NCBI GenBank assembly: GCA_950022655.1
Contig: OX465581.1
Coordinates: 29,545,300 to 29,609,299, forward strand
Source of the DNA: Alentia gelatinosa
Taxonomy: Eukaryota; Annelida; Polychaeta; Phyllodocida; Polynoidae
DNA: 64,000 nucleotides
Reading direction: 5' to 3'
Shown: piece by piece, positions 26,795-36,900 of the stretch
Numbering within the stretch: the first letter of the stretch is position 1
Layout of the letters: each line of letters begins with the position of its first letter
The notes under the pieces: generated by a model
The model's database searches: none
Seen by the model: the letters and a program-made list of their open reading frames with translations, nothing else
What the model was told of the DNA's origin: nothing
Position numbers and translations under genes: made by a program

Positions 26795-27107
26795 ATTTGC
26801 ATGAGAAGAGAGATCGCAGCCGCGCTGGAAAGCTCACGCAGGCGTCGGGGTTTTCACGCTCCCAGGAAATCCTAGAAACAACAGAAGGTGGCACAATACT
26901 GCCCCGGCCAGCCCCCTGCTTCTAGGAACAACGCCCGACCATGTGTGCACAGAGGGTTGGTTGGGGGGTTAGAAAGGGGTAGGCATCATACTTGTCATCT
27001 TGTTATTTTGATGATGGATGTTTTTATGAACGAGACATTGGAAGACAATTCTAATTTCGTTAGCAAAACAGATCGTTGCAGTGTTCATAACATTGGATAA
27101 TTTGCAT
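26795..27107. promoter_or_regulatory. Two POU octamer motifs in 313 bp
   Basis: ATTTGCAT occurs at 26795-26802 and 27100-27107. Further octamers (either strand) lie at 15294, 20230, 23370, 39581, 44368, 45518, 51505 and 53690. Confidence 0.35.
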
Positions 27108-30100
27108 TTAGCCTGTAGGTGTCATTGATGCAATACGAAAGAAATTGGGAAGGTTCTGAAGTAATTTCCTGGTAAACGGGTGGTCATTTAGTTCTGACGT
27201 CTACAATGCATGAGGCTCACCAGTTTGATACAGTTTTAAGTAACTTGTTAATTCCTTGTCCAGTAACCTTTTGTAAACATGACCCCACTCTACAGACAAA
27301 CAATGTCCGGACACTTAATTAGGTTTCCTGGTCCAGTTTTGATACCCCTCCCCCCAACGTCCTCCCTCCTGACGCCGACCCCCTGGGAACAAAGCTCTAA
27401 GGGTGTAAATCTAGACACCTGGCCCACCCCCTCCCTACCTTCCTATTCCTCAACGTAACTTTAGCAAGAGCGATGGCCCTTAGCGAAACCTGACCGTCGA
27501 TGTAGGCGTTTCCCTCCGGTAACCACAGAGGTGGTTCCCTCCAGGCGAAAAGACGAAGGAAATGTGCGAGCACGACTTAGGCGGTGGTGGGGGTCCCCCG
27601 AGGAGGGGGTACGTGGGGTAGATGGATGGGAGGGGGGTTTCTCCTAAGGCGTTTAATTAAGCGGCCCTTTGTTGGTTGCAGTTTGCAGCTAGTATGTCAC
27701 GTCTTTAGCGGCAGATGGTGCCCTTTTGTTTAGGCAGGGGTTAACAGTTTCTTACTAGTACTTACCCAACCAAGACGTGGATTACCAACTGCCTTCATAT
27801 GAGTACTTAAAAACCTGAAGGTTTAACGGTTATGCCATGGTTAGGTATTAACTTCACCACGTACATGCTTCAACCCCGATTCCACATTGTATGTATACGT
27901 CAACTTCCAGTCAAGGATGTTTTTAAATGGTTATGATATCTGCTGGATATTAAAAACAAATCACTTAGACTGTTCGCGCGCCGTATTATTCAAAGGTTTA
28001 GCAGTCTTTATGGTGGGTACAGAAGTACATTTGGTCAAAAAAGGGAACTAGAGACATGCCAAGTGACAAGAGTAGAACGTGTGAGCCTAGGGCCGATGAC
28101 GTTGATCGACGCGTCCCATCCCCCTGCGGCTCCAGGGATTAGCCTTAATACAATGATCCACAGCAGATAATGGGATTAGGCCAGCATTGAGACGGCATCA
28201 TTCTCAGCTCAATCTGGCAGTGATCAGGTGAGCCGGCCGGCACCGTTGTGCGCGGGCAAGACAACTTTTTGTGTCTACCTTTTGGCAGGGTTGGGGCGCG
28301 TCGCGATTACCGCCGCCATTATAGACCAATTTGGCGGCGCAGTGGACCCGCGTGCGGTCGTCAATGGGCACTGATTAAGGCCTATCTGTTTCGGCAAACT
28401 GCAAACGAAGTCAAGCGAGTTTCGGCGGAGAACACCCGCGTCTCTAGGTGGTCATTATTGACGGCCCAGCGGCCATATTTAATCCGTCATCTGCGTTCGT
28501 TACCTGGATGACGTCACGGTGCCGCGCCCAGTTTTGAATCTCGCGAGAAACTTTATATGTGCTATACCTGTACCTATATGTAGATTATTTTACTTAAGAA
28601 TAACTGGAGTCTTTTGGAAGTCATCTTAGAAATAATGCATCCTGTTTGCCCGGTGATACCCTCCACGTCACTCGTACCTCGATGAATTGTATAATAGATC
28701 GATTAAACTAAACTTGCAGTCACCTCGCTGCCACCCTTTGCACCTCCTTGAAAGTTAATAGGCCCAGCTGCCCTTTCCGACATGCATGGAGCCACTTGAA
28801 ACTTTCCTCAAGCCATCCGTGGCGGCCACGCTCCGTTGCCTACTGGAAACGGAGCTCATATGTCAGTTAGGGGGTGGGCAGGAGGAGGGGGCCGGGAGGA
28901 GGTGGAGGAATAGAGGACGAAGGGGAGGTAAAGAGCATTCTGGAGTCGGCGCATGGCGGGGAGCAGCCGGAGGAAGGAGCGACGCGTGCCCGATAATCGG
29001 CGGCCCAAAGTGGTGCGGCCTCCAGCCCCTGCCCGCCCCCCTTCCCAAATTACTCGTTTTGCAATTACCGCTATTATTAGCTGTCGCTGGAAAATAAGAA
29101 AAATAATGGAGGCCCGTGAAAGGACCGGCGGCAGTGTCGATAGAAATTGTCGCTGGCCGACGTTTGCTATCGATGGGCGAGTAATAGGCGCGGGCTGCCC
29201 TTAAGACTGCGAGGCGGTTTAAGTGGTAGACACTGTTATCGCCAAATCCTGCTGGAAATAAACGCTCCCCTTCCGCGCCGGAGCATGCCAGGCCTCAACA
29301 CCGCCGCCAACCCCCAACCCCTTCTCGTGCTTCAATTTAACCACTCCACGCCGAGGTGATTTCTCTGAGTACAACCACATAAAAAACACCTTTGAGTCAC
29401 CTTCCCGCTGCCAATGTCTTTGGAAATTGCCCGAACACATGCGTAGTCTATAATCGTGTACATTTTTTCCCATCCAATATTCTCATTTAATTCTCGAATT
29501 TCTTGAAACTCGAGAGAGGTGCTTGGAAAAGCTTTGATGGGATATGTACAGCAGACAGATGCTGGGGGTTAATCCATCTTCTTAGGCTATAAATACTGAA
29601 ACGGTAGCAATTTATGCCATTTTCCTTTCGTTGCGGGGTGGGATGGGATGGGATGCGGATGGGGCACAGAGGCCTGTATTTATGGTACTTTTCCAGTCTC
29701 CGTCCTTTTGATTCCCCGAGCCCTCTGTTACATATTGACTTTGCGCTCGCAAATACCTTTGTCGCCGCTTCATTCAAAAGAAATTCAATTTGCGCGCTGC
29801 CCACAATGGGGCGTAAGTTTGTTGCGAGCCGTGCGATCAAAGAGGATGGGGATCGTCAGAGAGAGTCATCTTGAGGAATGGATCTCTCATTAAGCAATCA
29901 TTGTCGGCCGCCGCCATTTAAGATGAAAAGGCCTGGAGGCACGCCCATCTTTGTCATCAGTTCACTAGGGGGAGACTTTGCAAAGAAATCACAATCATAT
30001 TTGTCTGCGGCTGCGTCTGAACATGATCGTCATTTTCCCCATTGATTCTGTGCTGGGTAGCTCGGCGGCACACGCCGGTCGGTAGGAGTTAGCACACAGA

Positions 30101-31432
30101 GAGGCCTTCGGTGCCCGTGAAGGTCGCCTGACTGGGCACTAGGCCCCCGGTGGTGGGCCTGGTGATGCCCCCGCCGTGTGGTTACGACGAGGGGCCCCAC
30201 TGTCCCTAATCGAGTTCTCACTGTTGCCGGGGCGCCCATTGGGAACACCACTCAAGTATTCCCGTTATAAACAGATCATGTATTCTTTTCCCCTCTCCGA
30301 CGGATTGCTAGTATTTGCTGCTAGTTCTAATGATTCAATATTACAGAAGAAATGTGAACACACAAAGCCCTGCGATATATTGAATTCCTGTAGAATCAGT
30401 GGGGTTGCAGATCTCCTAGAAATGTATGCACGAGTCTTGGTCTTATAAACGTAGAATTAAAGCAGACGACATTTCGAATCATTTATACGAGAGGCGCCTG
30501 GTGCCGGTGGCAGTCGTGGTGGGCTATCAGCGTCCCAGAGACTTATAAGTCTGGGTCTACGAAGGGGCGACCAATGCGCACGCGCCAGCCTCATTACTGG
30601 TCCGCGCAAATTACATTTGGCACTGCAGCGCCACCCGGCGGCGCCAAGACCAAAGATGGAAAACCTGATCCATCACAAGCTCTTTCGCCGAGGAAAAATA
30701 GCAACCCTCTGTGCGCCTAGCGATTTCAGCGAATGCAATGGGGGATTTCACATTTTGTGGAGGTAGACAACATAGATCTCTTCCTAAATGTAGAGCTTGG
30801 TGGGAAGAGGGTAATATCCGTTGAGTGTTTGGTTTGTCAGTCGGGCAGTAAAACAGTAGGTGGTGTATGGTTGGGTTTTTTTCCAATTAAAAATTAGAGA
30901 TAACTGTTTACTGCCATTAGGCGGACTAAGTTGTTCTAGATTGTAATTTTATCTATAACCTGATAATGTATAGTTATCAAAGCACGAATGCCAAATAAAT
31001 GTCATCGTGGATGCTGCGGCAGGTACCAAGTCTGCTGCAATATTGGCCACGTGGCGGCGGCCATTTTGTCTGATGGGTGGGAAATGATAACAAGTCGCGG
31101 GGCACATTCAATATTTCTGGAGGTAAGGAGGGGTATTGATGGTGGGGCCCAGTGTCTGTCAGGCTTGCCTGCTCACACAACAACCCACGCCTCCACGCGG
31201 CGCCTCCCGCTGGCCGCCAGACCATGTCTTCTCTTCCTGTCATTTTTCATCGAACGCCTGACAGCCGCCTCTCTTCTCTTGTGTTTTTTCCCTTCCCCTT
31301 TTTTGTACTCCCTCGCCGTTATAAGCACACCTTGAGTTTTGAATTGCTTTGAAACGCCATTTCAAATTCGTATTCAATTCGGCGAGGATTTCGAATGAAT
31401 TGTCTTGTGTTCATTTTAAGGGTTCGAGTGAA

Positions 31433-31463
31433 TTCCCGCCAATTTTAGTTTGAGCGCGAAAAA
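31433..31463. promoter_or_regulatory. Paired E2F-like sites
   Basis: TTCCCGCC (31433-31440) and GCGCGAAAAA (31454-31463) are two E2F/DP-type core sites in opposite orientations 13 bp apart, within the last intron of a gene known for cell-cycle exit. Confidence 0.35.
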
Positions 31464-34400
31464 GGCAGACGACAATGAGTTTACCGTCATGCAGACCGGC
31501 AGACCATGTCTTGTGCTTATTTATCCCGGCTGTCTCCAGCGGCGAGGCTTTGTTTACTAATGCATGATCACTTTGTTGTGAGCACGTGCTGAGCAAGTGA
31601 ATGTGTAACGATCATCGTTGCCGTAGTCCCCTCCCACCCTCTTTCTCCTCCGTCGTCTTAATAATCGATCAATTATTGCTCAGTTCAATCAATAAGCACG
31701 GCCCCCAGGTGTGCACGCCATTGTCTCACCTCCAAACCGCACCTATTTGAGGCTGCACGCCACAATGATTGGATATTCCGACAATAATCCTGCAGGACAC
31801 TCTATTTAGTATTATCCGTGTGTCACGGTGGGAATCCACTGGGGTTGCATCGAATCAACTCCCTCCAACGTTGCGCTTATTTTGATAGAAATACCACAAT
31901 ACAGATTATGCAAGAATAGCATACTCCTATCTGAAACAACACCAGGAATTCACATCACCCCTTCAGTGAAGGACAATGAATGTCAAAAGTAATGATAGAT
32001 GTCGTTTGAGAACCGCTTTGGAGACGAATTGGAATAGCGGTGCTGTTTACTTAACAACCAAAGGTAGAGACCTAAATGAGAGTGGCATTTTTCCCGTGGC
32101 ATTTTTTTCTACTCGCCTGACTTTCCGCCTGAATGGCCCCGCCTTCTAAGCCCAGTGAGAGCGATCCCGCCGTCCCCCGCCTTAAAACCCGCGACATCAG
32201 TCGGAAACAAAAGTAGCAGTTCTCTGTCCTTAATGGCGTGGAAGACTTTAATAAAGCGGGGCCTATTTACGATGCACTAATTGTGGGGTGGGAGGGGGGC
32301 ATCGTACTGTTTTCCGGCCCGAGCTACTCGGGCCTATTTAGTCATTACTCGCCGCCGAGCCGCTCTGAGCTTCTGAGCGTTTTCTCCAGGCAATTACCGT
32401 TTGTTGCTGACAATGCCAACAACAAACAAAGTTAGCTGACGGCGCCTGCTCTCCCCCTCTACTCCTCCTTCTCCCTCCTCTTCGTCCTCTCCGTCACCCT
32501 CCCACCTGATAGAGAAAGTGCCTAACAACGCCAGTTGTTGGAGAAAAAATAAGACAAGAGGTAAAACAATATAAAAAAAAACTGGACTGGCGGGACTGGC
32601 GGCATCATAAGGGGAAGATGATGGAGTGGTGCGGCTGAGGAACGCGCCTGATAGGTCCGGCCCGTCGTATTACCCAAGTCGTGGGGATGAAATATTCATC
32701 CGCGGATCCCTCGACTAAGTGTAAGTCATGCAAGCCACCGGCCCGGGCCTTACCGAGGCCGCGATGAATGGCCGGCCAGCGGTATGAAATAACAATGCAA
32801 GACATGGTCCTAATGGCGAGAGTGATAGATATTTCCAAATAAAACATGTCGGCGGGGCGCCTGGCATGCCGCTTGGTGGCCACGTCTTACGGACTGGATA
32901 ACTCGCCCTGGGATGAGACATGGGGATGGTGCCTCTCTGTTGATGTAGTTTGATGAGAACTGTGGCACCGGTGACCGTATGTGTGGAGGGTATAACAGTG
33001 CCATCCGGATTGTGTCCTACAAATTGGCCCATTACAGGAGTAGGCTCAAAGAGGTACGTTTACGAACGTTCTCGCAATTAAAATTAAAGATAGGTGAGTC
33101 TGTAGGTAGGTTGGGGGTGTTGTATAGGTGGCAGGAGAACAAAGGCATGATCGGCCCTATTTTACGTATGTTTTATTCATCGGTGTCTTAACACATGCTA
33201 ATATATTCAGGAGAGACGGGGAGAGGGGCGGTAGCGCTGTGCTGGGGTGTCGGGTTTGGGGAAAGGCCATGGCTGACCCTGTCTGCATGGCGCCGCCGCA
33301 TTAGTTACAGAATACCTGCAGTTTTAAAGTCCTTCGTCTATCACCTCTTTTTTGTCTGTGTGTGTGCGCGTGGTTGCAACAGGAGGAAAACACCCACATC
33401 ACGAATAGAATGCTGCTTGTTCGGTTGTGGTGCTCGCACCTCTCAGCCTCTTTATTTTAAAAAAACCTATATAAAACAGAGGAAAAAGCCCAGAAAATGT
33501 TGCATCAAGGCGTTCGCAAGGCCTCGTGTTTCTAAAAGGTAGTCCTGGCTTCTCACTAAAAGGGGTCCGACCTCTCGCCGACACATCAAGTATGGTCACG
33601 ACTGGATTGCAGTCGTTTCACACGGTCGCCTCTAAACCACATGATGTGCACCCCCTTCCCCTGAAACACCCACCCACCCCACAGTCTCCACATCGCGTAC
33701 ATGGCTGGAAGCCACTCAGGAGATGTGACTTGGCGCATCGCGTCGTCGACCACGTATACATATAACACACACGCCCAGTGAAATGCGGCGATGCTGGGGG
33801 ACGTTTCCTTAGGCGGTCCAGACGTGCAGCTGTGTCGGGGCCGCAAGAGACGAAACCCGTCAGATATGAAGTTATAAAACCGCCATATTAATGGGTCTCC
33901 ATAAAGGCGCGTGCTGTGAAGAGGAGACGGGGGACCAGCCTGGGCCCGGTCGGCGATGAGAGAGATGGCAGTGGTGGAGGGGGAGGGAGGGCGGTAGGGA
34001 GGCTGGTTTTAGTCTTTGATTGATCTTAGCATGCAGGGACTCCGTGTGTCCCACACACAGCCCGCGGTCAGACGTTTTCACACTAAAACGCCACCGGGCA
34101 AAGTAACTGTTCTTTTGCCGACCGACGTCGCTGTCACCGCCTGGGCCGCAGCCCGTCCGCCGCCCACCTCCGCGTCCCTGGTCCCGGCCCTCCTCCAGTA
34201 GGCGGTATATACCTGCTCTACGGCCATAATCACCGGCCGCCGGCGTCTCCACCGTAGAGAATTGAGTCAAGCAGAAAGAGAGAGAGGAAAAGTGGCGATG
34301 ATGTTTGGCGTAGGCTCGAAGGGGTGGGGGTGGTAATGGAAGGCAGGCGAGGGGGTTTGCTTGGGTAAAGGGCCTCCAGGGCGTTAGCGAACGGAACTAG

Positions 34401-34908
34401 GGTGTGTGACATGCATAAAAACGGAGCAATGCGATGCTTTCAGAAGAACATTAATATCAAAGAAATACGGTTCAAGTCCATGCAGGCCACCATGAAGTTT
34501 GTCCTGGAAGCTACCTCTTGCTTCTCATAGAGAAGAGAGTAGCGCCCTAAAATGTGACCCCTTCCTCTATATCTCCCCTTTAACATATGTACGTGTACCA
34601 CTTCTGTCATGTTATAATTTGATAATAGCCATTGTTTGTGGTACGATTTATTCATGTTAATCTAATTATTGAAACATGTACCCGTTAATTGGCATGTTAA
34701 CATTCGTTATCCCATTTGCTGTTAATCATGATAGTCAGGGTGCTGTATTTACATAAAAAGCAGATTGTACAACATGAAATGTCAGTGAAGGAAGGTTAAA
34801 TGTGCATGCCCTATTTACATGTAAACTTTATGTGAAATGAAGTCTATAATTTGTCGTTGTATAGTTCAATGAATCATCTCTGTTTCACCCTTGTCTCATT
34901 TTTCATAG

Positions 34909-35094
34909 GTGCCGGATAATTTCCGCATAGTGGTTCAGGCAACATTGAGGGAGTTCTTCAAATCGATCCAGGCGGGCAAGGACCAGGAGCAGTCGTGGAA
35001 GAAGGCAATCTATAAAATTATAGCACGTATGGATGACGCTCTTCCCGAATTCTTCAAGTCCCCTAACTGGATGGAGCAGCTTAACGACATGTGA
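34909..35094 (+). CDS. Prox1: Prospero/Prox1 terminal coding exon: C-terminal Prospero domain and stop
   Basis: The exon opens after ctcatttttcatag with GTG CCG (Val-Pro), joining in phase 0 to the Glu that ends the previous exon to give NQIE-VPDNFR. This matches the family's E-VP junction. It encodes 61 residues: [17 protein letters not shown] at 1-17, [21 protein letters not shown] at 23-43 and [13 protein letters not shown] at 46-58, ending NDM and TGA at 35092-35094. This is the helical Prospero domain, which packs against the homeodomain as one DNA-binding unit. The protein ends within a few residues of the position where known Prospero/PROX1 proteins end, so the TGA is the ancestral terminus. 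The base after TGA is C, and the same frame stays open for 152 more codons (described separately). The first codon is GTG within the exon, not a start codon. Confidence 0.96.
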   Translation: MPDNFRIVVQATLREFFKSIQAGKDQEQSWKKAIYKIIARMDDALPEFFKSPNWMEQLNDM

Positions 35095-35553
35095 CATGAC
35101 GGGATGCCGGAGCGTTGGGACTTAGCATGGACCAGCAGGATGACGTCCTGCTGGTCGGGCAGCAAACGGATCGGGACGCTGGAGCCTCCCTCCCCGCTGG
35201 GCGCGGGTGGTAGGCTTCCGCCTCCCTCCTCGTCAGTGGTCAGTACAACGGTGACTTCCTCTTCCACGGTCAGTGGGCGGAGTCTGTTCCAGCCTCTGCC
35301 ACCGCCGCCACCGCATCTACAGCCCTCACAGCAGCAGACTGCCATAGCACCACCTTACGGGACGGTGCCACCGCCACCGCCGCCGCCACCGCCACACCCG
35401 CCAACGCAGCAGGTGTCGGCGCCTCTACATCTACAATCCCCTCCACTGCCGGTGGTGTCGCCACTCAGGCAGCCATCGCACACAACGCCACAGACAGCTC
35501 AACACCATAAGCTCCAATGGACACCACCATTGCCCTACATGTTTCTTAATTAA
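35095..35553 (+). other. In-frame C-terminal extension ORF after the Prox1 stop (possible readthrough product)
   Basis: From the codon after the Prox1 TGA the same frame stays open for 152 codons to TAA at 35551-35553. The predicted peptide starts HDGMPERWDLAW, has a Ser/Thr-rich part (SSSVVSTTVTSSSTVSG), then proline runs and QQQ/QPS segments, and ends PYMFLN. Residue runs use mixed synonymous codons: Ser by TCC, TCG, TCA and AGT, and Pro by CCT, CCC, CCA and CCG. That is more like a protein low-complexity segment than a pure DNA repeat. The GC-rich composition stops at the second stop codon, where AT-rich sequence and AATAAA begin. Alternatives are ordinary 3' UTR in which GC-rich CCN/CAG repeats happen to avoid stops, or an alternative terminal exon. 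The minus strand is also partly open here, which weakens the ORF argument. Confidence 0.4.
35130..35156 (+). promoter_or_regulatory. Perfect 11-bp RNA hairpin 35 nt after the Prox1 stop codon
   Basis: GACCAGCAGGA (35130-35140) is exactly complementary to TCCTGCTGGTC (35146-35156), with a 5-nt loop TGACG. In mRNA this would be a stable, GC-rich stem. Stem-loops just downstream of leaky stop codons promote readthrough in some animal and viral mRNAs. It could instead be a 3' UTR protein-binding element, or chance within a CAG/CTG-rich region. Confidence 0.6.
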
Positions 35554-35570
35554 TAAAATATGAAAATAAA
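35552..35570 (+). terminator. Proximal poly(A) signals
   Basis: Two AATAAA hexamers (35552-35557 and 35565-35570) lie about 460 nt after the Prox1 stop in an AT-rich segment. The first overlaps the TAA that closes the extension ORF. Cleavage would be expected around 35580-35595. No strong GU-rich downstream element is obvious. Confidence 0.5.
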
Positions 35571-35589
35571 AATTAATGAAAAAATATAC

Positions 35590-36900
35590 TGTCCCTGAGC
35601 CTCGCCTCTACCCCATACCCCACTCCAAAGCTGTCAGATTGTTAATACAAGCCAGATACAATGTAGTATATTTATCTTCCTCTCAGCCACCCCTTCAACG
35701 GTTTATTTTTGTAGTAAGACGGTACGCTGTATCTTTATTCTTCTGGATGTGAAGTGTATATATGGGGGTGGGAAAGGGTCGGAGTCCGGGGTTTTATACT
35801 GGCTACCAGTATGCTCCCAGGGCCATGATTGTCCAGCTATAACTGATTGTCCAGCACTGACGTGTCATTCCATATTAATGTGTAGTGTTGGTTCGCTGAG
35901 GGTAACGGGTGGGGATGGGTGGAGTAACCCCTCCACCCTCCTCCCCCGTCTCGCCTCCGCCCTGATGAAGCGGGGGACCTGATGCTGATGGGGACGCTGC
36001 TGTTTGGCATCGTCCACTCATCCGGCAGAGATGGGCGCGACGGCCGCGGCCCAGCGCCGCTATGATTGACACGTGCCAGTGCGTAGATAATTTGGGCCGA
36101 AATTAGTTGACAATCTAATTCGGCGTAATGGCGAGGGGCTGTAACGCCTGATCAGGGCCCCGGGTCCCCCGAGGCCCCGCACGGTGTCGCCCGTGACCGC
36201 CATGCCATCAACACCGCTCCTATACACCGCCAGCCACCAGCACCACCGGAAACGTCCAGCCGACGACGCCGCCCGCTAGATGGCACCCTGGTCCTTGTCA
36301 ACAAGACAAGATGGCGGGCGTCGCGCGTCCGGTCTGGGCGCCTTCGACCTTAGGCGACGCCTGGTGGTGGTCGAGGTCGGCGTCGGGCGTCGTGCTGATG
36401 ACAAACGGGGTGGGGGGAGGGGTGGGGGCAAAGACAGCGGGTTATGTCAGTGCCAGTTACCCCGCCAATCCCTACTGATTGCGAGGCCCTCGCCGGAGCT
36501 TCTCCCGCGGGGGTTGCGGGAGGGTTAGAGGCAGGCGGGGCAGCCTGGAGGCAAAAGGATACGGATTTAGCTCCGCCATGACGTATTCCCCACAAGAACC
36601 GTATTATGCCGCGGTCTAAGCGTCCGAGGGTGATGTGATAGGTCTGGTGAGTGACGCAAAACAGATCACTACGCGATGGTTCTTGATTGCAGTCCAACAA
36701 GAAGTCGCGCTGGTTAAGAGCCATATGGTTCTCTGGCGAGCTGCTCCCCCTTAATGAGTTCCCGACCCTGGCAGTCAGCACCAATCCGCGTGAGCAAATC
36801 TGGCACCTCCTGATCCTACTCATAAACACATAGACACACAGACAGACCAGATGTGACGCAATGCTACCATTGCAAGTCGATACACATGATCATATTTTAT
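35590..36900. other. GC-rich non-coding stretch downstream of Prox1
   Basis: Mostly GC-rich and CpG-bearing, especially 35900-36540. ORFs at 36280-36528 (+) and 36350-36829 (-) overlap antisense and show no known domain. If the distal poly(A) site is used this is 3' UTR; otherwise it is intergenic. No RNA gene or transposon was recognised. Confidence 0.5.

Larger units (their letters stand above)
15676..34908 (+). other. Last Prox1 intron, 19.2 kb, phase 0
   Basis: It is bounded by a GTGAGT donor at 15676 and a T-rich catag acceptor ending at 34908. The two flanking exons encode directly adjacent parts of the Prospero domain, so nothing in between belongs to the canonical protein. No recognisable coding exon, RNA gene or intact transposon was found. 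It holds a perfect RFX X-box (21340-21353), four of the ten octamer motifs seen in the window (20230, 23370, 26795, 27100), an E2F-like pair (31433-31463), a strong G-quadruplex candidate (25167-25211), a CRE palindrome (28509-28516) and several short dyads. The longest ORFs (26054-26518 on + and 26137-26610 on -) overlap antisense and look random. The size suggests embedded regulatory DNA. Confidence 0.9.

Noticed and set aside
34469..34479. GGTTCAAGTCC, like a tRNA B box
   Set aside because: No A box at the right distance and no cloverleaf stems.
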